DNA of 64,000 nucleotides from Myxococcales bacterium (GTDB lineage: Bacteria > Myxococcota_A > Polyangia > Polyangiales > Polyangiaceae). The stretch covers positions 62,001-126,000 of the forward strand of contig JADJCA010000015.1 in NCBI GenBank assembly GCA_016703425.1, in the 5' to 3' direction. The position numbers and the translations under genes were made by a program. This document shows positions 51,315-59,957 of this stretch, in pieces; the first letter of the stretch is position 1; each line of letters begins with the position of its first letter. The notes under the pieces were generated by a model that did no database searches, had not been told where the DNA came from, and saw only the letters and a list, made by a program, of their open reading frames with translations.

Positions 51315-53627
51315 ATGCTGAAATCCCGTCGCGCGGTCGTTCTCGCGCTTATTTCGATCGCCGTGGTCCCCGCGGCTTGCTCCAGTGAAGGCTCGACGAC
51401 GAACGCGACGGCCACGGCGTCCACGGCCGACGCCTCGACGGAAGGCGCTTCGCCGACGGGCCTCGGCGCACCGAAGTGCGTGAGCGCGTTCACCGCCGGC
51501 GTGCCGAAGCTGGACGCCCAAGGTTGCGTCGCCAAACCTCAAGCACCGGACCGCCTCGACGAAGCGCTGGCCAAGTTAGGCAAGGACCGCTGCACGCTGA
51601 CCTACCCGCCGACCTGGCGCGATGCCTTCACCTTCACGAAGGACGCCTACCGCCTCTCGTACGTTGACGAGATCCACGACCATCCGCTCCTCTTGCCGGG
51701 CTTCGCCAAGAACCTCGGCGCCGATCTCGACCTCGCCGCCGCCTCCGAACGACCCGTCGCAGAAGCCATCGCGCTCGCACAAGCGCGCCTCGGCAAGCCG
51801 GTCGCTGAGGCGTGCGATCCCGGCGCCGAGCTCGTGGGCCCGGCAACCGAGGCGGCGCCGTTGGCGCGAGCCATCGCGGATCTCTTGCGCGGAGCCGGCG
51901 CGGACGCCGACGACGACGCCTTGACGGCCGGCGTGGCAGCGGTGCCGCTCGAGCTGCAGCGAGCCCTCTCGCCCATCGTGCGCATCCTCGGCGAAGGCCC
52001 GGCAGCGCAGGCCAAGGCGCTCGGCCCCTACGCGGATCTCAAGACCGAACTCCTCAAGGTGAGCCAGCTCGTGGTCCGCGGGAAGGCCTTCAACGTCGGC
52101 GGCGCTCGGGTTCGCGACGCGCTGCGAGACTTCGACACCGGCGCCATGGCCACCTACGCAGCGCGCCTCGCGCTCGCCGTCGAGTCGGCCAACCTGACGC
52201 GCTTTCGCGACGTCACCGGCTTCGAGGTCACCGTGCCGACGCCGCTCGGCAGCATCGTGCTGCGCGATGGTGCAAAGCACACGTATTCCCCGAACGACGC
52301 CGCCATCGGCAGCGACGTCCTGTTGGTGCTCGACACGGGCGGCGACGACACCTACCGGATCCCGGCCGGCGCGCCGCAGAACGGCAAGGCCGTGTCCGTT
52401 GCGATCGATCTCGGCGGCAAGGATCGCTACGGCTACGACGAGGTGCCCAACGCAAAAGACGGCGCGCGGCTCCCCTCCGACGCAGCCGGTCGCTACACGC
52501 CGGTCGATGTTCCAAAGAACGACGACGGTCCGGTATCGCTCTCGACGACACCCAGGCAAGGCGCGGGGCTCTTGGGCGTGGGCATGCTGTTTGACCTCGG
52601 CACGGAAGGCGATACCTATCGCTCGCTCCGCATGTCCCAGGGCTTTGGCGGCCTCGGCGTCGGCGTGCTGTACGACGCCGGCGGCGACGACGTCTACGAG
52701 GTTGAGGCGCTCGGACAGGGCTCCGCGATGTTCGGCATCGGCCTCTCCATCGACGTGAGCGGCAAAGATGTGCGCCGCACCTATTACACGTCGCAGGGCT
52801 TCGGCTACGTGCGCGGCTTCGGAGCGCTCGTCGACAAAGACGGCGACGACGAATACCTCGCCGACGTCGGCGATCCGGCCTTCGGGGGCGACCCGCTCTA
52901 CTGGACGCCGCAGATCCCGGGCCGCGGCAACCAGAGCTTCTCCCAAGGGGTCGGCTATGGACGCCGCGACGACGCGACCGAGCACTACATGAGCGGCGGC
53001 ATTGGTGTCTTGCGCGACTACGCCGGCAACGATCGCTACCGCGCGTCGGTGGCCTCGCAGGCGAGCGGCTACTGGTTCGGGACCGGGCTCCTGCTCGATC
53101 GCGCCGGCAACGATCGCTACGACGACTTCTATTACACGCAGGCCACGACGGCGCACTTCGCCCACGCCGTGCTCCTCGATGAAGGCGGCGACGACGAGAT
53201 CAACCAAGAGCTTCCGCCCACGGCCACGGGGCCCGGCGTCGGTCACGACTTTGGCGTGGCGTTCCTCATCGACCTCGGCGGCAACGACAAGGTGCGCGCC
53301 AACGTGCTCGGCCTCGGCGCCGGCAACGACAACGGCATCGGGGTCTTCTTGAACATCGGCGGCGACGACACCTACCGCGGCGAGACCGACTCGCTTGGCG
53401 GACGGTGTTACGGCGCCGCCATGGGCTCCGATCCGTCGCTCAACCGGGGCGGCTGGCCAACCTACGGCCTCTTCCTCGACGTCGGCGGCAGCGACACCTA
53501 CACAGTGCAGGCGAAGGCCGCGACGCGCGACGGGACGTCTTGGGCCGGCCCCACATCGGGTCGTCCCGAGTCGAAGGACCTCGGTGCGGGTCTCGACGTC
53601 AACGACGGGACCGCCGAGCTTCCTTGA
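51315..53627 (+). CDS. Lipoprotein with twelve GGxDxY repeats
   Basis: The 770-aa protein starts with a signal peptide and lipobox (AVVPAACSSEG). After a helical domain (about 55-300) come about twelve repeats with the core D-h-G-G-x-D-x-Y, spaced 20-50 residues apart (DTGGDDTYR, DLGGKDRYG, DAGGDDVYE, DKDGDDEYL, DYAGNDRYR, DRAGNDRYD, NIGGDDTYR, DVGGSDTYT). Alternating Gly/Asp turns recall calcium-binding parallel beta-roll or beta-helix proteins, but the period is not the nine residues of RTX. The function is unknown; surface location is likely. Confidence 0.78.
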   Translation: MLKSRRAVVLALISIAVVPAACSSEGSTTNATATASTADASTEGASPTGLGAPKCVSAFTAGVPKLDAQGCVAKPQAPDRLDEALAKLGKDRCTLTYPPTWRDAFTFTKDAYRLSYVDEIHDHPLLLPGFAKNLGADLDLAAASERPVAEAIALAQARLGKPVAEACDPGAELVGPATEAAPLARAIADLLRGAGADADDDALTAGVAAVPLELQRALSPIVRILGEGPAAQAKALGPYADLKTELLKVSQLVVRGKAFNVGGARVRDALRDFDTGAMATYAARLALAVESANLTRFRDVTGFEVTVPTPLGSIVLRDGAKHTYSPNDAAIGSDVLLVLDTGGDDTYRIPAGAPQNGKAVSVAIDLGGKDRYGYDEVPNAKDGARLPSDAAGRYTPVDVPKNDDGPVSLSTTPRQGAGLLGVGMLFDLGTEGDTYRSLRMSQGFGGLGVGVLYDAGGDDVYEVEALGQGSAMFGIGLSIDVSGKDVRRTYYTSQGFGYVRGFGALVDKDGDDEYLADVGDPAFGGDPLYWTPQIPGRGNQSFSQGVGYGRRDDATEHYMSGGIGVLRDYAGNDRYRASVASQASGYWFGTGLLLDRAGNDRYDDFYYTQATTAHFAHAVLLDEGGDDEINQELPPTATGPGVGHDFGVAFLIDLGGNDKVRANVLGLGAGNDNGIGVFLNIGGDDTYRGETDSLGGRCYGAAMGSDPSLNRGGWPTYGLFLDVGGSDTYTVQAKAATRDGTSWAGPTSGRPESKDLGAGLDVNDGTAELP

Positions 53628-53713
53628 CGCGGCGCGCGGCGCTTCGCCGATATCCCCTATCGCCTTCGACGTGCGCGCCGATAGACCGCAAGGATGAGGC
53701 CGCCGGCGGACTG

Positions 53714-54334
53714 GTGGCCTGCGCGTTTGGTTGCCAGGCACTCTTGAGCGGCACGGACGATGTCTCGGCAGACGCGGCGCCGCCCAACGGAGCGGAGACG
53801 GAGCCGCCGATCGGCGCGGAGACGGGCCCGGTCGCGATAGCTGAAGCGGCGCCGGCCACCGATGCGTCTGCCACGGACGCGCCGGACAACACCGATGGCG
53901 ACAGGCCCCGGGCCGATACCGGACTGGGCTGCCCACCCGAAGGCAATGCGACCGCGTGCCCGACGGGCGTCACGCCTTGGTTCGGCCGCTGCTATTTCAT
54001 CCCCGAGGGCGGCGGCAACCTCCGTCCTAGCGAAGGCGTGTGGTTTTGCAAGGACGCGGGCGGCTACCTCGCGACGGTGACGTGCGCAAGCGAGTTGATC
54101 CAAGTCAATCAGCTGATCCCCGGCACCCCGATCGCGCTGGGCGCCATGGGCTTCGATGGCGGCGCAACCTGGCAGTGGAACACGGGGGAGCCGTTCATTT
54201 TTTCCAACTGGCAGTCGGGGGAGCCATCATCGGACGGCGGTTGCCTAGCAGCCGCAAAGTCGGGGCCGCGGCAGGCCACGTCATGCGGGTCCACGAAGGT
54301 CATCGTTTGCGAGATGGGCCCTCTGACACCGTGA
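53714..54334 (+). CDS. C-type-lectin-like lipoprotein with unclear start
   Basis: The frame shows a lipobox-like GGLVAC, an Asp/Ala/Glu/Thr linker to about residue 75, and a C-type lectin domain: CPTGVTPWFGRCYFIPEGGG, GVWFCKDAGGYLATVTCASEL, WNTGEPFIFSNWQSGEP and CEM. Such domains bind sugars or ice in exported proteins. Only a GTG (53714) precedes the lipobox in frame, and it leaves no signal peptide. An ATG at 53694 is in another frame. The start may be broken by a small indel between 53694 and 53714; its true extent is uncertain. Confidence 0.6.
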   Translation: MACAFGCQALLSGTDDVSADAAPPNGAETEPPIGAETGPVAIAEAAPATDASATDAPDNTDGDRPRADTGLGCPPEGNATACPTGVTPWFGRCYFIPEGGGNLRPSEGVWFCKDAGGYLATVTCASELIQVNQLIPGTPIALGAMGFDGGATWQWNTGEPFIFSNWQSGEPSSDGGCLAAAKSGPRQATSCGSTKVIVCEMGPLTP

Positions 54335-54404
54335 AGCCCGGCGCGGAAGCGCGCGCGACGCGGCGACCACAGCGGCGAGCGCCGCACCTTCCGCGCCGAC
54401 GGGC

Positions 54405-55547
54405 CTACGAGCCGAACCTTCCAAGCCCAAAGAGCGACAGATCGTGCCGCGTCGAGCCGGTCGTCGCGAGGTCCGCCAGCACCTCGCCGATGACACTCGC
54501 GAACTTGAAGCCGTGCCCGGAGCACGGTGACGCCACAACGACCTGCGGCAGGCCTGGCAGCGTATCGACCACGAAGTGTTCATCGGGCGTGTTCGTGAAG
54601 AGGCACGCCTTGAGCGCAAGCGTCGGCCCGTCGGCTGCGGGAAAGAGCGCTCGCAGGGCGTGGCGGAGGGTCGCTTCGTCTTCGTCGGTTGGCTCGCGCG
54701 AGAGCGAGTCTGCGGGTCCACGCTCGTACCTGTGGTGGTAGACGCCGATCTTGAAGCCGGGGACGCCGAAGACAGGGAATTGGTAGGTGTGAATCCCGGA
54801 GAGCTCGACGACCGACACGGGAAACGCGCCGAGGCGAAAGAGCTCCGGCGCCTTCGGTTGAAACCAGCCGAGGACTTGCCGCTCGGGCACCGCCTTCTCG
54901 GCCAGCGCCGGAACGTGCTCCGCCATCCACGCGCCCGTCGATAGGACGAGCCGCGCCGCCTCGTAGACGCCTCGCGTGGTCGTCACGCGAACGCCGCCGC
55001 CGGCCGTCGGCGCCCAGCTCGTGATGGCTTCGCGCGCGCGAATCTCCGCGCCCTCCGCCATCGCCATGCTCGCGTGCGCCACGATGGCGCGCTCGGAAAG
55101 GACGAAGCCCGCGTCGGGCTGCACATTGGCGAGGTGACCCTCCGGGAGCTGGTACGCCGGATACCGCTTCGCGAGCTCCTTCGCCGAGAGCAGCTCGTGC
55201 GCGAGTCCGTGCACCTTGCAAGCTTCCAGCGAACCGGTCACGACGCGGCTCGTCTCCGCACCAGCGTCGATGCCGCCGGTCACGTAGAGGAGCTGCTCGC
55301 CGAAGCGTTGCTCCGTTTCTCGCCAGAGCTCGTAGGCGCGCCGAAGGAGCGGCACGTACGAGGGGTGCTCGAAATACGCGAGGCGAATGATGCGGTTGGT
55401 GCCATGCGAGGAGCCCATCGCGTGAGGGATGTCGAAGCGCTCGAGGCCGAGCACCTTCTTCTTCCTGCGCGCGAGCTGCCACAACGTGGCCGACCCCATG
55501 GCGCCGACGCCGGCGACGATCACGTCGTAGGTGGGCATGGGCGTCAT
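54405..55547 (-). CDS. Sarcosine oxidase/N-methyltryptophan oxidase-like flavoprotein
   Basis: The protein (380 aa from the ATG at 55547) has the dinucleotide motif VIVAGVGAMGSATLWQLA, GSSHGTNRIIRLAYFEHPSYVPL, and KACLFTNTPDEHFVVD, where the Cys matches the covalent-FAD site of monomeric sarcosine oxidases. SPCSGHGFKFASVIGEVLADL closes the fold. These enzymes demethylate N-methyl amino acids to glycine-type products, formaldehyde and peroxide; the substrate here is unknown. Alternative starts lie at 55565 and 55538. Confidence 0.85.
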   Translation of the reverse strand: MTPMPTYDVIVAGVGAMGSATLWQLARRKKKVLGLERFDIPHAMGSSHGTNRIIRLAYFEHPSYVPLLRRAYELWRETEQRFGEQLLYVTGGIDAGAETSRVVTGSLEACKVHGLAHELLSAKELAKRYPAYQLPEGHLANVQPDAGFVLSERAIVAHASMAMAEGAEIRAREAITSWAPTAGGGVRVTTTRGVYEAARLVLSTGAWMAEHVPALAEKAVPERQVLGWFQPKAPELFRLGAFPVSVVELSGIHTYQFPVFGVPGFKIGVYHHRYERGPADSLSREPTDEDEATLRHALRALFPAADGPTLALKACLFTNTPDEHFVVDTLPGLPQVVVASPCSGHGFKFASVIGEVLADLATTGSTRHDLSLFGLGRFGS

Positions 55548-55578
55548 CGTCGCACGGGCCGGCACACCGCGTCTGGCA

Positions 55579-55968
55579 TCAGCGGTCAGCGTCCCCGCGG
55601 CGACTGCCTACGAGCGACGCCACGACGCTGCCGCCGTAGAACAGCCACGAGAGCGCTCCCAGGAGGACCGCTGCGTTCATCGCCGCCGAGATCGCCTCAG
55701 CGAGGGTGCGTGCCTTGTCCTCGGGGTGAGCGGCCGCGGCCGCGGCGAATGCGCGGATCAGAAAGAAGCCAGCAGCGCCGCCCGCAAGAACGAACGCGAC
55801 GAAGCCGGCCACGGGGAGGTAACGGAGACGGAGCAACCAGGGTGTTGGACGCCGAGCCGCAACGCGCCGCGCCCAGGAGAAGAGGACAAGGGTGACGCCG
55901 GCCTGGACCCCGAGCGTCAGGGCAAGGAGCAACGCGATGATCAGCCCCTCGCCGGCGCCGAGCGACAC
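55579..55968 (-). CDS. Small membrane protein, three predicted helices
   Basis: The 129-aa protein has hydrophobic segments at about 8-30, 50-72 and 92-117, with a short soluble loop. No family was recognised. It lies 32 bp after the nitrite-reductase gene and could be cotranscribed with it, but nothing in the sequence shows a role in nitrite reduction. Confidence 0.55.
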   Translation of the reverse strand: MSLGAGEGLIIALLLALTLGVQAGVTLVLFSWARRVAARRPTPWLLRLRYLPVAGFVAFVLAGGAAGFFLIRAFAAAAAAHPEDKARTLAEAISAAMNAAVLLGALSWLFYGGSVVASLVGSRRGDADR

Positions 55969-56000
55969 TCAGGCCCCCTGCTTTGCTCGCGCCGTTGCCA

Positions 56001-57539
56001 TCAACGACGATCCTGGAGCGGCTCTGACGCTCCAGCCTTCGGCGCCTTCGCTGCTGGCGGACCGCTGGCGTCTGTGCCCGCGTCGCTCGGTGACGACACC
56101 ACGGACGGCGCCGCTGGCACCGCGCCTAACGCGAGCTGCCCCTGGCGCGCGAAGTCGATGGCCTCGGCCAAGACGCGTGCGGCTTCCTGGGGCGCGTGGA
56201 AGCCCATGCTGTTTTCCGCGGCGATGAAGTCGAGGCGCCACTGCGCCTTGCGTTGAAGCGCCTGGGCCGCCTTGAGCGCGTCGGGCGCCACGCCCTGGGC
56301 CTTGGCGCGGACGATGGCGTCGATGAGGTCGACGATGGCCGTCCCGCCGCGCTTCATGAGGTCGTAGGTGCGGCCCTGGATGATGTCGACGCGGCGCTTC
56401 ATTTCGTCTTCACCGAAGCGGTGGCAGGTCTGGCACGCGCGGTTGACGTTGAGCAGCGGGCTGCGCACCCAGTGATCGCTCACCTTGCTGGCGCCTTCTC
56501 GCATGTATGGCATGTGGCAGTCGGCGCAGGACACGCCGCTTTGAGCGTGAATACCCTGGCTCCACAGCTCGAACTCGGGGTGCTGCGCCTTGAGGATCGG
56601 CGCCTCGGTCTCCTTGTGCGTGTAGTCGCTGAAGGTCGCGCCGTCGGCGAACTTGGTTTCGTTCCAAAACGCCTCCGCGTCCTCCGCCTTGAGACCTTTG
56701 CCCCAGGGGAAAGTGAGCGGCATCTTGGTCGAGCAGTAGTACTCGACGTGACACTGTCCGCAGACGAAGGAACGGAGCTCGTTGCGGGTCGCCTCTCGAT
56801 TCGGATCGTACGCGCCGCCGCGCTTGGCAGCTCGCCACTCGGCGATGCTGGGCATACCGGGCGTCGGGGCGTCAGAGGCCGCGAGGGCGGCGATGCCCTT
56901 GATGAAGCCGGGTCGCGTCACGCGAAGGGCCATCGTCTTGGGGTCGTGGCAGTCGACGCAGCTCACGGGGTGCGCGTGGCCGCTGTCGTGGAGCTTCTTG
57001 TCGAGGTCTTGGTAGCTGAACTTGAACGTCTGCTCGAAGCCCTTCATGGCGTCGCCCTGCCCAAGCTCGCGATAGAGGGGCATGACTGACGCATGGCAAT
57101 GGAGGCACGAGCCCGACTGGGGCTTCGTGAGGCGTTTGGTGCCCTCTTGGTCGGTGAGCATGTACGCGTGGCCGCGACGATCGCGGTAGTCGATCGAGAA
57201 GGCGTAGCCGAGAAACATTCGTTTGAGCCAAGGCTCTCGGTCAATCTTCTGCTCCGGCAACGCTTCGCTCCCCGCGTGGCCGCCGAAGCGCGTGCTCGTG
57301 TGAATCGCGGTCCGCTTGTAGCCATCGTATTGGGCCGGCCAGTTGCGTCCCCACTTCTCCGCGTCCGTATCGTCCTCGCCGACGTCGACGACGCGGACGT
57401 GCGCCTGCTGCTGCTCGACCTTCTTTTCGAAGATGTTCGTCAAGAGCGCTGTGACACCGACGCCAACGGCGGCGGACGCAACAATGACGGCGACGACGGC
57501 GCCGCGGCTGTTCCAGAAGGACGATGAGGGATCGGGCAT
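56001..57539 (-). CDS. nrfA: Ammonia-forming cytochrome c nitrite reductase, CxxCH type
   Basis: The 512-aa protein has an N-terminal membrane anchor or signal (about 13-36) and five heme-binding motifs in order: CLHCH, CVDCH, CGQCH, CADCH and CQTCH. VCGQCHVEYYC and QGIHAQSGVSCADCHMP contain the active-site Tyr and His of NrfA. The first motif corresponds to the catalytic heme, which in E. coli is CxxCK; here it is CxxCH. The enzyme reduces nitrite to ammonia in the periplasm. An unusual Pro/Ala/Ser-rich tail of about 45 residues follows the last helix. It is 12 bp after nrfH and probably cotranscribed. Confidence 0.93.
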   Translation of the reverse strand: MPDPSSSFWNSRGAVVAVIVASAAVGVGVTALLTNIFEKKVEQQQAHVRVVDVGEDDTDAEKWGRNWPAQYDGYKRTAIHTSTRFGGHAGSEALPEQKIDREPWLKRMFLGYAFSIDYRDRRGHAYMLTDQEGTKRLTKPQSGSCLHCHASVMPLYRELGQGDAMKGFEQTFKFSYQDLDKKLHDSGHAHPVSCVDCHDPKTMALRVTRPGFIKGIAALAASDAPTPGMPSIAEWRAAKRGGAYDPNREATRNELRSFVCGQCHVEYYCSTKMPLTFPWGKGLKAEDAEAFWNETKFADGATFSDYTHKETEAPILKAQHPEFELWSQGIHAQSGVSCADCHMPYMREGASKVSDHWVRSPLLNVNRACQTCHRFGEDEMKRRVDIIQGRTYDLMKRGGTAIVDLIDAIVRAKAQGVAPDALKAAQALQRKAQWRLDFIAAENSMGFHAPQEAARVLAEAIDFARQGQLALGAVPAAPSVVSSPSDAGTDASGPPAAKAPKAGASEPLQDRR

Positions 57540-57551
57540 GGGCGGACTCGC

Positions 57552-58124
57552 TTACTTGGACGAAGGCGGTAGGGGTGCGGTCGGGTTAGGCGGTGCGACC
57601 TTCATGTGGGCTAGCTCGCGCGCACGCAGCGGACCGCCGAGCGCAGCGCGCGTGCCGTGCCCTACGCTCTGGTGGCAATGCACGCACGTCCCCACGGGAG
57701 ACTCGGACGTGCTTCCCGCTACGGCTTCGACCAACGAGCCATGGCATCTGCGGCAGTTGGCTTGAAGAATCTCGGAGCTTCGCGGCTTGAGTGCGATGGG
57801 CTCCGCGAACGTGTCGAGGGAAAATTCCTTCCCGTGGCGCCAACCGTTCTCGGCCTTGGCGAGGTATTTGGCGAAGAACTCGTGCGGCAGGTGACAGTCG
57901 ACGCATTTGGCGGCCGTGTGGTGGCTCGACTTCTGCCACCCGTCGTATTGGCTCTGCATGATGTGGCAGTTGGCGCAGGCCGCCGGGTCTGTCTTGAAAT
58001 ACGAGAGCCCCTTGGCGTAGCGGAACGTGTAGGCGCCGACACCGAGAGCGAGCCCCTGCGTGATCCCGGCCACGAGGAGCAGCTTTGCGCTCGCGCTTTG
58101 GCTGAATCGTCCGCGAAGGCTCAT
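57552..58124 (-). CDS. nrfH: NrfH-like tetraheme cytochrome c (NapC/NirT family)
   Basis: The 190-aa protein has one N-terminal membrane helix (LLLVAGITQGLALGVGAYTF), and four CxxCH motifs: CANCH (with the Met-containing HIMQ, as in NrfH), CVDCH, CRRCH and CVHCH. NrfH takes electrons from menaquinol and passes them to NrfA as a membrane-bound NrfHA complex. The gene order nrfH-nrfA is the usual one in delta/epsilon-type systems. The upstream region contains a G9 tract. Confidence 0.92.
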   Translation of the reverse strand: MSLRGRFSQSASAKLLLVAGITQGLALGVGAYTFRYAKGLSYFKTDPAACANCHIMQSQYDGWQKSSHHTAAKCVDCHLPHEFFAKYLAKAENGWRHGKEFSLDTFAEPIALKPRSSEILQANCRRCHGSLVEAVAGSTSESPVGTCVHCHQSVGHGTRAALGGPLRARELAHMKVAPPNPTAPLPPSSK

Positions 58125-58171
58125 GGTCGTTCGCCTGGGGCGCGCCCAAGCGGACCTTCTTTAACACCCGA

Positions 58172-58180
58172 GGGGGGGGG
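58172..58180. repeat. Nine-base G tract in the nrfH upstream region
   Basis: G9 (C9 on the minus strand) lies 48-56 bp upstream of the nrfH ATG, in the 151-bp gap to the divergent lipoprotein gene. Tracts of this length are prone to slippage and could change promoter spacing. No consensus FNR, NarL or sigma54 site was seen in the gap. Confidence 0.5.
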
Positions 58181-58275
58181 TGCGTCCAGAATCGCGACAG
58201 TTGCGGAAGACGCGTGTGCTTGCGGCCGACGCGGACGTTCAATTCGCTGACGCGAGCCGCGGCTCCCGCCGGCGC

Positions 58276-58941
58276 ATGCGGTACACTCCGCTGGTGCGTG
58301 GTCGCCTCCTTCGCTTTGCGGCGCTGACGTCAGCCGTTTCCTTGGGGTGCTCGCTCGATTGGACGGTGCCTGCGTCGACTTCCGGGCGTGGCGACGCTTC
58401 GCTGGACGCTGGACAGGACGGGGCGACCCCGCCCGTGTCTTCCGATAGCGGGACCACAGTCCCGACGGACCCGACACAACGAGACGCCTCCACCGGCTGC
58501 CGCAGCAACGCCGACTGCGCGCCGACCGACCTCTGCACCTTCGCGGCCTTCGACTGCGGCAAGTCCGGTCAGGCGGGGACGTGCGCGTCGCGCCAAAGCT
58601 CGATGGACTACTGCGCGCCAAACAAGCTCCCGCCCGCGCTCTACTGCGGTTGCGATGGCGTGCTCTACGATCAGCCGTGCACGCCGCTCGCGAACGGGGT
58701 GGACCTCGGGACCGATTGCCCCGCGCAGCCTGGCAAGGGCGAGGCAACGGTGGGCTTCGTGCGGTGCCAAGGCGACGGCGGCGTCGCGGTGGAGGACCGA
58801 GCCCGTGAGCACGCGATGGTGGACCGCTGCGAGCTCGACCCGTCGTGCCTGGGCGACTGTGCCTGCTTGAAGAAGCAGTTCTGCCCGCAAGGCGACATCA
58901 ACAACGGCAAATGCGCCGGCGCCGTCGTCTTCTGCAACTGA
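58276..58941 (+). CDS. Cys-rich lipoprotein with Kazal/follistatin-like pattern
   Basis: The 221-aa protein has a signal peptide and lipobox (AVSLGCSLD), an Asp/Thr/Pro linker (about 24-66) and a domain with about 17 Cys: CRSNADCAPTDLCTF, CGKSGQAGTC, YCGCDGVLYDQPC and CLGDCACLKKQFC. The segment YCGCDGVLYDQPCTPLANGVDL recalls the CGCDGxTYxNxCxA core of Kazal-type inhibitors. A GTG at 58291 is an alternative start. A 20-bp palindrome begins just after its stop. Confidence 0.68.
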   Translation: MRYTPLVRGRLLRFAALTSAVSLGCSLDWTVPASTSGRGDASLDAGQDGATPPVSSDSGTTVPTDPTQRDASTGCRSNADCAPTDLCTFAAFDCGKSGQAGTCASRQSSMDYCAPNKLPPALYCGCDGVLYDQPCTPLANGVDLGTDCPAQPGKGEATVGFVRCQGDGGVAVEDRAREHAMVDRCELDPSCLGDCACLKKQFCPQGDINNGKCAGAVVFCN

Positions 58942-58942
58942 A

Positions 58943-58962
58943 CTGCGGAGTCGACTCCGCAG
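58943..58962. promoter_or_regulatory. Perfect 20-bp palindrome (possible activator site or terminator)
   Basis: CTGCGGAGTCGACTCCGCAG is fully self-complementary without a loop, and half of it (TGCGGAGTCGA) is repeated directly at 58965-58975. It lies just after a stop codon and 62-81 bp upstream of the -24 box at 59024. A dyad plus half-site fits a dimer-binding site better than a terminator, since no T-tract follows. Confidence 0.5.
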
Positions 58963-59022
58963 GGTGCGGAGTCGAGGCCGACGCGCCCGCCATGGACCGG
59001 CGAGATCTCGGCTGAATTCGAG

Positions 59023-59037
59023 CGGCACGGCCGTTGC
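59023..59037 (+). promoter_or_regulatory. Sigma54 promoter of the 59070 lipoprotein gene
   Basis: CGGCACGGCCGTTGC matches TGGCAC-N5-TTGC apart from the first base, with GG and GC ten bases apart. Transcription would start near 59049, about 20 bases before the ATG. A sigma54 activator gene lies directly downstream at 59958. Confidence 0.65.
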
Positions 59038-59069
59038 GACAGTGTCCTCATTCCCCGAGGAGGTCACTC

Positions 59070-59933
59070 ATGTCGCGCATTCCCGCTCTCGCTCTCGTCG
59101 TCTTCGCCTCCGCCGCGGTGGCCTGCGGTTCGTCCGAGCCCACAAGCTCGAGTTCGGGGCAGCGCCTTTTCGGCGATGACAACGACAAGTGCAAGCTCGA
59201 CCCGAGCCAGTGCGTGCCCACGCAGCCGCCCAGCCCCGGTGGAACCTGCTCCGACGTGTCGCTGACGGCGACCGCTTGCCTCGGCGCGCACGCCTGGTCC
59301 CAGATCGCTGGGGCCGCTTGCGCGGCGCAGGGCACCACGCTCACGAGCACCACCTTCTCGGCCGCATGCGGCGTCACCAACCCCATCGGGCAAGACGGTC
59401 AACCCACAGACCCGAGCGACAAGCCGGGACAGCCTCTGCCGCCCGACGGCAACGCCTCGTATCAGACCGTGAAATTCACCTGCTGCGCCGCTGTGCCGCC
59501 GCCCAATCCGTGCATCCGGATGCCGATCGACAAACCGCAAACGGGCGGCACCGATCCGAAAGGCGATGCAGCCCGCGTCTGCGACGGCAAGCAGCTCACG
59601 CTGACGGGGCTCGAGGAGGGCGCGAACGGAGCTTCGGTGGCCATCTGCTGCCCCGGTCCGACGCCGCCCCCGCAACCGCCCCCGCAGGCATGCCTGTCGA
59701 TCTCCGTCGGCGACAAGGTGACGTGCCTCTCCAAGCAAGTGCTCTTCGACAAGGCGGAGGCGGCGTGCGCACAACGCGGGCTCACCATGAGCAACATCGC
59801 GGTCACCGTACCGTGCCAGGAAGCGAACCTGGATCAGACCGACGGAATGGCTCGCTTGGCGGAGGTCACCTGTTGTGCTGGGGCACCCACGCAGCCGCCG
59901 CCCGACGCGAACAAGGATCCGCAGAAGCCCTGA
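59070..59933 (+). CDS. Cys-rich lipoprotein behind a sigma54 promoter
   Basis: The 287-aa protein has a signal peptide and lipobox (AAVACGSSE), and an ideal ribosome site (GAGGAGG, 59057-59063) that fixes the start. Its body holds about 19 Cys in two related modules, each ending in a CC pair (TVKFTCCAA, EVTCCAG) and divided by Pro-rich stretches (PPPQPPPQ). The paired ends suggest an internal duplication. No family was recognised. The activator gene begins 24 bp after its stop. Confidence 0.7.
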   Translation: MSRIPALALVVFASAAVACGSSEPTSSSSGQRLFGDDNDKCKLDPSQCVPTQPPSPGGTCSDVSLTATACLGAHAWSQIAGAACAAQGTTLTSTTFSAACGVTNPIGQDGQPTDPSDKPGQPLPPDGNASYQTVKFTCCAAVPPPNPCIRMPIDKPQTGGTDPKGDAARVCDGKQLTLTGLEEGANGASVAICCPGPTPPPQPPPQACLSISVGDKVTCLSKQVLFDKAEAACAQRGLTMSNIAVTVPCQEANLDQTDGMARLAEVTCCAGAPTQPPPDANKDPQKP

Positions 59934-59957
59934 TCCGCCTTTGATAGACTCGCGGGG

